NCBI GenBank assembly: GCA_026724425.1
Contig: JAIUCV010000001.1
Location: 1,312,001-1,376,000 of the forward strand
Reading direction: 5' to 3'
DNA: 64,000 nucleotides
Source: Erythrophleum ivorense
Taxonomy: Eukaryota > Streptophyta > Magnoliopsida > Fabales > Fabaceae
Shown in pieces: positions 48,901 to 57,900 of this stretch (positions are counted from its first letter, which is position 1; every line of letters starts with the position of its first letter). Position numbers and translations under genes: made by a program. The notes under the pieces were generated by a model, which worked only from the letters and a program-made list of their open reading frames with translations, was not told the DNA's origin and did not search any database.

Positions 48901-51900
48901 TATGTACTCAGGGTGTTATAATGGACCTAGAAGCAACAAATAGTAATGTAATATGGTAAATGAATTCTGACTAGACAGCCAGGAATAGCCAAGCATCAGC
49001 CCTTTTTTCCCCATCTTAGGTAAACATTTATCGAAAATGTCAAGTACAACTTGTGTGTTGTACAAGCATAAAATAAACAAAGTGAAGGCAACAAGAAAGC
49101 TCAAAATCATAGGATATAACAAGTTTACAAACATACAAGTAGTTCCAGGCGGAGGTGAAGAGTGATCTTTCCAAGATCAGACACTCATGGGCCACATTGT
49201 AATTGAGGTTAAGAAGTTTGTTAAGAAGTATTCAGAATTTAAGAAAGTCTTGTAGGTTAAGAAAAGAGTTGTCCTATTTAAAAAAAAATACTAGGAATAT
49301 AGGAAAGTTTTGTAAGTTAAGGAATAGTTACTTGTAGTGTACCCAAAGTTGAAGGTTCAAGTGTTTTGTGTGGTTACAGTATTAGTATAAATAGAGGTTT
49401 AGAGTTAGTATTAAAAACACCATTATTAGTCTTTTGATAATACGTTTTGCTTGGTCCTTTCCTTTTCTCCCTAACTTTTTCACTCCCCATTTTCTCAACA
49501 TTCTTATGCCTCACTCTTAGCAACAACCCTGAACCCGCCAAAAGGAAATTAAAGAGAAGAATTAAAAAATTAAAAAAAAAACCGCATAGAGATGATCAAT
49601 ATACAGAAGAATTATAACCAATTACATACTAATGATATATTTAATAAAAAGATTGGGGGCAAGCTGTCTGACCTCAGATCTCCAGATATCAGTTTTCACA
49701 GACACATTTACAGCCTGAAATTCATCTGATAGCTGCATAATAATTTATGCTTTATTACTGATGATTTAACCAGTGATTAGAAGACATGCAAGAATTTTGA
49801 AGATTACTAACCCAAAATTCGAAATTGAAGAGATCATGTGATGATGGCAAGTGATATTTTAAACCCTAAAAAAAGGGTCAATGATCAATATGTCAGGGAC
49901 AGGAAAAAATGGTTTCTACTTATTGTACTGAAAATGTATAAGCTTAGACAAGAGCAGTCAAAACTCAGAGTAGTGCAACCTTAAAGCTGGCACATTTAAC
50001 CAAACAGAATGGACAGGAGAAATCTTCAGTTACTGCAAAACAAAGCTTCCATTTGATATATAAGGTGGTACACAGAAAAGATAGATATTAATAATAAAGA
50101 AAGAAAAACAGAACAATGTAAAAGAAGATAATCTGTGGACATCCAAATCAGTTGCATCAGATGCTATAAAAAGAAATGAAGGATTGCCAAAGAACCACTC
50201 AATCTAAAACTTAATACACTTTTTTTTGCCTTTTTTTTTCCAGAAAAGAAATAATTGATGAGAGGAAAATAATTACAATACTGGAGGACAAGGAATCTCC
50301 AACATCAAGAAACATTAGCTCAGAAGAGCTTTCAATCCCTTTCCAACCAAATCCTTAAGGGATACCCATCTAAAAGAACCATTTGCTGAAACCAAAGGGA
50401 AGCCAAATAAATAACTTTCTCAGAGAAGGTGAAATGGAAGAAAATTCTGATTTAAGACTCCCCCATTCTTTTCTAACCATATATTGCCATAGGACTTCAC
50501 ACTCCTTTTTTCCGCAAAAACCATTGAACATAACAAACTAAGTGTTCATTAAAGATGCCAACAAGTCCATAGCTTGCATGCCACTTCATAATGCAAAAAT
50601 AGATGTTTGTTTGTCTCCGAACTTCATTTTCACATACACAAACACCCAGTGGAATTGCGTTATTTGGCCTATGAGTCAGAAACATATCACCTATATTAAT
50701 TCTATTAAGGGGTATCAAGAATTTTGAAAGTCTAGTAGGTAATGGAAAAAGTTACTTGTAGCACACCCAAAGTAAAAGGTGGAAGTGTGAGTGGGGTAAT
50801 AGTATTAGCATAAACAGAGGTTGAGAGTTAATGTCATACAAATCGTCATTGAATCTTTTAATATTATACCTTGTATCATGTCCCTTTCCTCTCCAAATTT
50901 TGCTCTCCCTATTTTCAAAACAACCCATACTAAAGTTCTCATTTCTGGGCATCCACTGTTTAAAGACCTTAGCCTTACCCAACACAAGAGGCCTTTTCCT
51001 TTACTTCTAAAAGCACTAGTACTGTGATTTTTCATATAGCACTGGTCCAAGCCTAAAGATTGCCTCTATTGTGACCCACCCTTTATTCTCTCCTCTCCTC
51101 ATTCTGGGCCCTATTTCCAATTGCACATATCCAAAAATTACCAAAGCCTGCTGCTGTGACCCACCATCCGTTCCTTGCTTGTCCACAGCACTTTCTTCAA
51201 AACACACTGAGCTAGGCCTAGGCAAGCCTCCTATAGTGACCCACCTTCCTTATGCTGCAACTTTCTTTCAAAAGCACAACAAACACTTCTTTTAGCCTCA
51301 ACATTACAAAGAATTCTTTCAAATCTCTTTAAAATTTGAAAGAGGACACACTGTCCCATCATATTCCCCATATCTTTCTGCGTGTGAGCAAACCTAGTTG
51401 ACTACATCTCCCTCACCAGAAAGTTTTCCAATACAGATGTTCCTCCTGATTGCATCAACACAACTCATCTTGTTAGTCACCAAAGAGAGAGTCTTATAGC
51501 CTCATGTTTGCTCCTCCTTGTTTTCAATCCATTGGCAAAGGTACTAGAACCAAAATCAAAGCCTTCCAAAACTGCCACCACTCCTATCCCACTGACTTTG
51601 TCAGCACCATAAGTTGTGTTCTTCCTCCCTACCATGAATATTTCAATCACTGATAGGATGATTCTCCCCTGTAGCTACAACACTTCATCATTCTCTCAAC
51701 ACCTAACAACTTCACCAAGCCCCTGCACATCCCTCAACTAGTGAACTGTTGACAAATAGGGGTGGAAAAGCGGATCCTTGATCCATAAGCCACCCAATCC
51801 ATCAAGTACTTTACACAATCCAATCCAAAACATTTAGAAAATAGATCTAATATAGAGTCAAATCGCATCCATCTTAATGGATGGTTATGGTTGGATAATG

Positions 51901-54900
51901 AACCAAATTAAATAGAAAAATGATCCAGAATTTACATTTCCCATGTTAACATTTCCTTCAAGAAAATCTCTCATTACTGAAAACAAAACCTATGTTACCT
52001 ATTTATACCTATTTAGATGGTCTTCTTGTGAAATATCAAAATTTAATATATGCCAAGGCAACATCATCCCCATGTACCAAATATGCATTTATTATCAAAA
52101 ACCATATTGTTTTTGTTACCTCCGTCATTTTTTATGCCTGAGTTTTTTCAATTTCTTAAAATTTACATTCAATTGCTGTAAGAATCAATTTATTTTTAAC
52201 TATGTAGAGTTGATAATATGGCACCTTTTTTGTAAAAATATTTTACTTGACTCTGTTTTAAGTTTTAAATGCAATAAACCTTAATTCTTTTGACGTAATT
52301 ATCAAGTTCGATCTGATAGGACATTTGAAGTTTCTTGTATAAAAAAAAATGTTTATTAAGTACTACAGTAATTTTTTGTATTTTTTCTAAGTTTGGAGCT
52401 ATTCTTTAAAAATTATCGTAATTTGTGAAATTCAACCAAAAAGAAAAAGAGAAAAATAACTTTCAAATAATAGTCAGAAGGTAAATTGGATGTCCATTAA
52501 TAAAATTTGGCCAACAGAATAGGTCAGGGAAGGAATGAATTATTTAAATAATGTTATAGTATATTCCAAATGGCCTAATGAATCGTATTTATCCACAGAT
52601 TATAATCTAAACGAAAATTCACCCAGTTTTCCACCCCTAGTTAACAGTAATCAAAAGGTAGATTCTCTACCTGAGAAAATTGCAAACGGAAAAACCTGTA
52701 CCATGTAGTAGAATACTAAGAAGAAAAAGCTGACCAGAATCATCCAAACCAGTGTGAGATCTAATGTCTTAGCTTTAATAGCCAAATGCATGATCCCCCT
52801 TCCCCTTGTCTTTGCAATAAATCACTCAAACTTATTCTTCTCCAAATTGAGTTGAGTTTGGATGGTTAATTTTTTAACACTCTTATCTTTAACACACCCC
52901 AACACTTGACGGTCCACAAGGTTTGAAGTGTGCAAACATGGACAGAACACATACTACCCACAACCTTACAAAAATAAGGAAAACTAAGATGAAATACTAG
53001 GCTACTTGGTCAAATAAACATCGCATACCATGTCAAATTACCAGAACCTCAAAGCTTAAGCATTTAGAAGAGGACCAAAATTGACTTTGAATATCTCAAA
53101 CAAAATAAATCAAGAAAGCTTTTTAGCATTTTACCTTTGATAGTGAAGCTTCTAGATCCTTGATTGTGAACTAGATTTTCCTCTATCATTATAATTGTAA
53201 GATATTCAAATATTATCTTTTTCATAGAAAAAGAATTTAATGAGGAGAAGAGAAAACAATACATCAATGGAGGACAAGTAATCCTCCCAAGACAGAAAAA
53301 AACTAAGGAATTACTAGCTCAAAAGAGCTTGCCAATCCCTTTTAAAAAGAGAGGGGGGGGGACCCCTTAAAAGGTCATTAGCTGAAACTGCAGGTAGGCC
53401 AGAAAAACAACCCTCTCTCAGAGAAGATGTGACTTTAGAAACTTCTAATTAAAAACTATCGCATTCCGTTCTAACAATATACACTACAAAGGAAAATAAT
53501 CACTTGTATGGACCTGAGAAATGTGCTACAACAATCTATGGCAGCCATTTGTTATCATTAAGTCCTACAGTAAAACGGTTGTCCTTCCTCACAAGTTTAG
53601 CGATCAAGGGACAATAGAAATGTAAAATAATATGTATACAGTTTGACCCATTAACACACACAGCATATACATTGCTTTTACTGGAAACAGTCAAGGTTGT
53701 CAATTCTGCTTTTATAAATAAAATTGGTAAATCAAATCTTGAAAAATTAACCAAAAATTCAAATTTTCAATACATGAAAAAACCATATACTCATGTATGT
53801 AACCTTATATATCACAGATCAAAATAGTTAGAGAAGTTAAAGAATAAGCTCTGTGATCTTGAGTTCAATTTAAAAAATATATATAAACAACTTAAAAAGA
53901 GACAGTTTATTCCGTTTGACAAAAGATAAAATAATGATGATTAAAAAGCTCAATAAACATATTAATTAATCAAAAAAAAGAAAAGCTTTCATGCATATCA
54001 ACCAGAAAGAGAAAAAGAAAGAAATAATCCACATTACCTTCCGTTCTCTGCAACTTATTATTGTAATACCTGTAATTAAATATGACATTTCCTTCCCTCA
54101 ACCTGGATCAAACAAGAAGCCAGGAATTAAAATGTAAACCACATTTAATATTATAGAAATTGTATGAATATAAAAATTTAGCAACTTTTTTTTTCAAATA
54201 AAGAAGATATTTTATTATAAAGAAAGAAGAAATACAAAGAAGGAGGACAAGATATCCTTAAATACAGCAGAAAAAAAGAACACAACAAAAACAAACAACT
54301 ACAATACAAAAAAGCTCTCTTATCCCTCTGCATGCCCACTGAGAAAACTCCTTGAATAAAATTTCTGAGCTAAACACCAAACAAAAATACATAAAAAATC
54401 TTAACCAATAGAGCCTAAGGACAAAGCTTTTTCCCCTCAAAACCAGAGAATTCTAATTTTAGAAAGGCACCAAAGGACAGCATAAGTAGCACTGCCATAA
54501 AGCTTGACCCTCCTAATCCTGCCAAAACCTATAAAGCTAATTAAAAGAAATTGTTCCAAGCCCTGAGGGCACCCAAGAGCCAAGATTATACAAAACATGA
54601 AAAAGAAATCACAAAACTGTGTTTGATTTCAAAATGTTTTCTCAACCTTTTCATCCTCTTCCTATTTTTCTCATCACCACCAAATTGATTTTTAAGCCAA
54701 CAAGGACGCCCAGGAGCCAAGATTATACAAAACATGAATAAGCAATCACAAAATGTGTTTGATTTCAAAATATTTTCTCAACCTTTTCATCCTCTTCCTA
54801 TTTTTCTTATCACCACCAAATTGATTTTTAAGTCAACAATAAACTCAAAAATCTAAAGAGAAATAGCATTTACAAAAACATCTCAATCCACCTCAAAAAT

Positions 54901-57900
54901 AAGATTGTGCCAACATATTGCATGCAGGACATCACAACCTCCTCAAAGCTAATTCCCGCCAAAAAATACAAGAACATTAAGATATAAATCTCAAAAAATA
55001 CTTTTCTATAGTCAAGAGTTCAATCCCTGCCACCTCATTTTTCCATTTCTCCTATTAAATAACATTTCAAGACAACATATGGTTGGCTTGCGTTTTATCC
55101 ACACTTCAGGTCTAAAGGGCTTTCGCATGAAGGGTTATGTTACAGATATTAATAAAATCATTCATGAGATTTTGGCTAACAGCTTAAGTTTTTAGGATGA
55201 AGTGGTCCTTGACAAGAATATTTACTAAGAATCAAAGACCTAAAACTCTTGGCAACCAAAAAAAATTTCATGACAACAGATGCCCAGGAGAAATTTGAAA
55301 TTTACCGAATGATATGAGATAATGATGAAGACGGTACTTCACTGCCTGCATAGGTGTGATAGAGAGATTTTTCCTTGGCCCCAAACTCTTCAGCAGAAAT
55401 TGTGATTTCTACTTGCTTTGACATACTCTTCAGAAACACAGAATGGAAAAGAAACAGGCAGCAATCAATAGAAGCTCTCCAGTACAAAAAATTAAAAAAA
55501 CTAAGCCTTTTGTGGTGTTTGTGTGTGTAAATGTCTTGTTAAGTGGATAAATGATTCTAAAGACAGAACAAACCACATTTTCAGAATTACAGGGAACTTG
55601 AATGGAGACACGTTTGTCTTCATTTAAAAAATCTGACTGCAACAAGAAGAACATTACAAATTATTACAACCATTCTAATTGTAAAGAAGAAACAATCAGG
55701 ATTGAAATTGATTCTTAGAGAAAAGAACATTGTCCTAAGCCATAGCATGTTAAAGACAGGTGAAAAGGAAGCAGGTGAAAGACAATGTTAAAAATTAGCC
55801 ATTTATAGATGTACCTTCAGAAAACAAGGAAGCAAATCGACAGTTGACATGATCTCCGCTCGCTGTCCCAAATTAAAATTTGGAGAACTCTCCCAAGTCA
55901 TATAAAGTGATTCTAAAGATACTTTTCCATATAAGCAGTATCCTCCAGCTGTTGCAGTCAAGTTCAGAATGAAATACAATTGGAAGAAAATTTGTAATAT
56001 TGAAGAATATTATGATATTAGATTAGATGTCCACACAAAGCTCTTTCCAATTACATCTGCTTTACATGTTTTAGCAGTTTGGAGATCTGTAGCCATCTAT
56101 TGTTGCATAGTTTGGCAGCCTGGAGTATCTAGCGCAAGTTGTATTCTATTAGCAGGAGAAGTAGGTCTTGTTTGAAAGAAAAGGGTAAATCCCCTAAGAG
56201 ATGTCCAAATTACACGGTCCTCCACTCTATAATAAAAATATACATAAACCTCTCCTAAAATCAAAAGATGACTAAAATACACCCAAGGATAATATTGATA
56301 TCTTTTATTAAAAATATAACTTACTAAAAAATGTATCTCATAAACTTTGATTTCAATGTTATTTATTTTGAGTCAAAAACCATATATTTAATTTATTCTA
56401 AAATTTTATTAAATTTATGACAATTCTTATGTCTAGTAATATATATTTAATACACATGTTATTGTTAAAATAAAATATTATTAGTTATTATCTTTGATTG
56501 ATTAATTCTAAAAAACTGTTTTGTGAACATGTTCTTTGTTTTTAATAATTATTTATTTTTATCAAATGAATTTACAATTTGCTAAATTTAGAAAAGTGAT
56601 TATTTTATATTGGACAAATATATATCTAATACTTGTTATATTATATAAGTAATTAATAAAAAGGTATTTTGATCAAAATATATGTAATTGTGACTAATCT
56701 TTGGTTACAAAGGAGGTAAGTGTAACGATCTTTTGGTTTCACAGAAAGGGACTGTAATTTTTCAACATAAAGGAGAGGAATATATAATTTAAGCATATTT
56801 CAAGGACGGGGGACCAATTTATTTAAAAGAAAAACAAAGTTATTCAATGTATTATACTGGTGTCTTTGGATTGTGAAGATTGATAAAACCTTTTAGGAAC
56901 ATTCTTAAGCCCCTTGTTTTAGTGGGATAAACTTGTTTGCCTGGCATCTCTTTGGTGATCAGCTCATAATCTAGATTAAGCAGCTTTACTTACTAATAAT
57001 CAAGGAGATTGGAAGACATTGTTGATATATTTTTAGAGGAAAGAGGAAAGAGAAAGAAAGAAAATCGAGAAAACCCATGACCTTAAACCCATTAAAAAAA
57101 AAGTTACAACCCAACAAAAAGGCCCCATAGCAACCTTTGTGTATAAAAAAAATAAAGAATTGAAACAAAAAAAAAAATTATTAGAAAAAGAGAATAGAGA
57201 AAAGGATGACAAAATATAAACATGTAACATCACCACCGACTCCCTTCATAATCTAATAGGGATGCTCTTTTAAAATGCCATGCACAGGGCACCAAAGAGA
57301 GGCTAGAAAAAGAAAAGAAAGGTTTTTTTTTTATCCCTCAAGACATCCATGGGCAAGGAGACACCCTTGGAGTACTGGCATTCCTTTCCAAAATCTGACC
57401 AAATATACCAAAGTAAAGCAAAGATCCATGGCATCTTTAAATTATACTTTCAACATGAATTGTGGTCTTATACTTCTTTGGCCCTCTTGTTTATGGAGGA
57501 TTTCTTGTCTTTTTACATGCACCTCACTTTTTGACATTCTTCTTTCTATTCTTATTTATAAAAAAAAAAAAAGAGTATATAAATTTTACATCAAAAGTGG
57601 CTCAACTGCAAAGCGATAAGTGTGGCTACTCTTTTTTTTTTTGGGGAACCAAAAAATAGAAATTAAAGCATATCTCACATGCAAAAGAAGTTAGATCCAA
57701 AGGAACCATGCTTGTATTGACTCCAGTTGATGAATTCAAGTTTTCCACTGCAAATTAATAGTTACAGAGACAGAATTGAGCAAAAATCAAAAATAGATAT
57801 TTTCATCTCAGTCAAATTGCACAAGCATATACATACCAGGGCTGACAAACAAAATAGCAAGTGAGCGAGATCTAGCCTCTGCAGCTAGCTTATTAACTTC

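Noticed and set aside
51943..52284. 113-codon open frame
   Set aside because: Lies wholly inside the hAT-like element at 51757-52639 and shows no transposase similarity.
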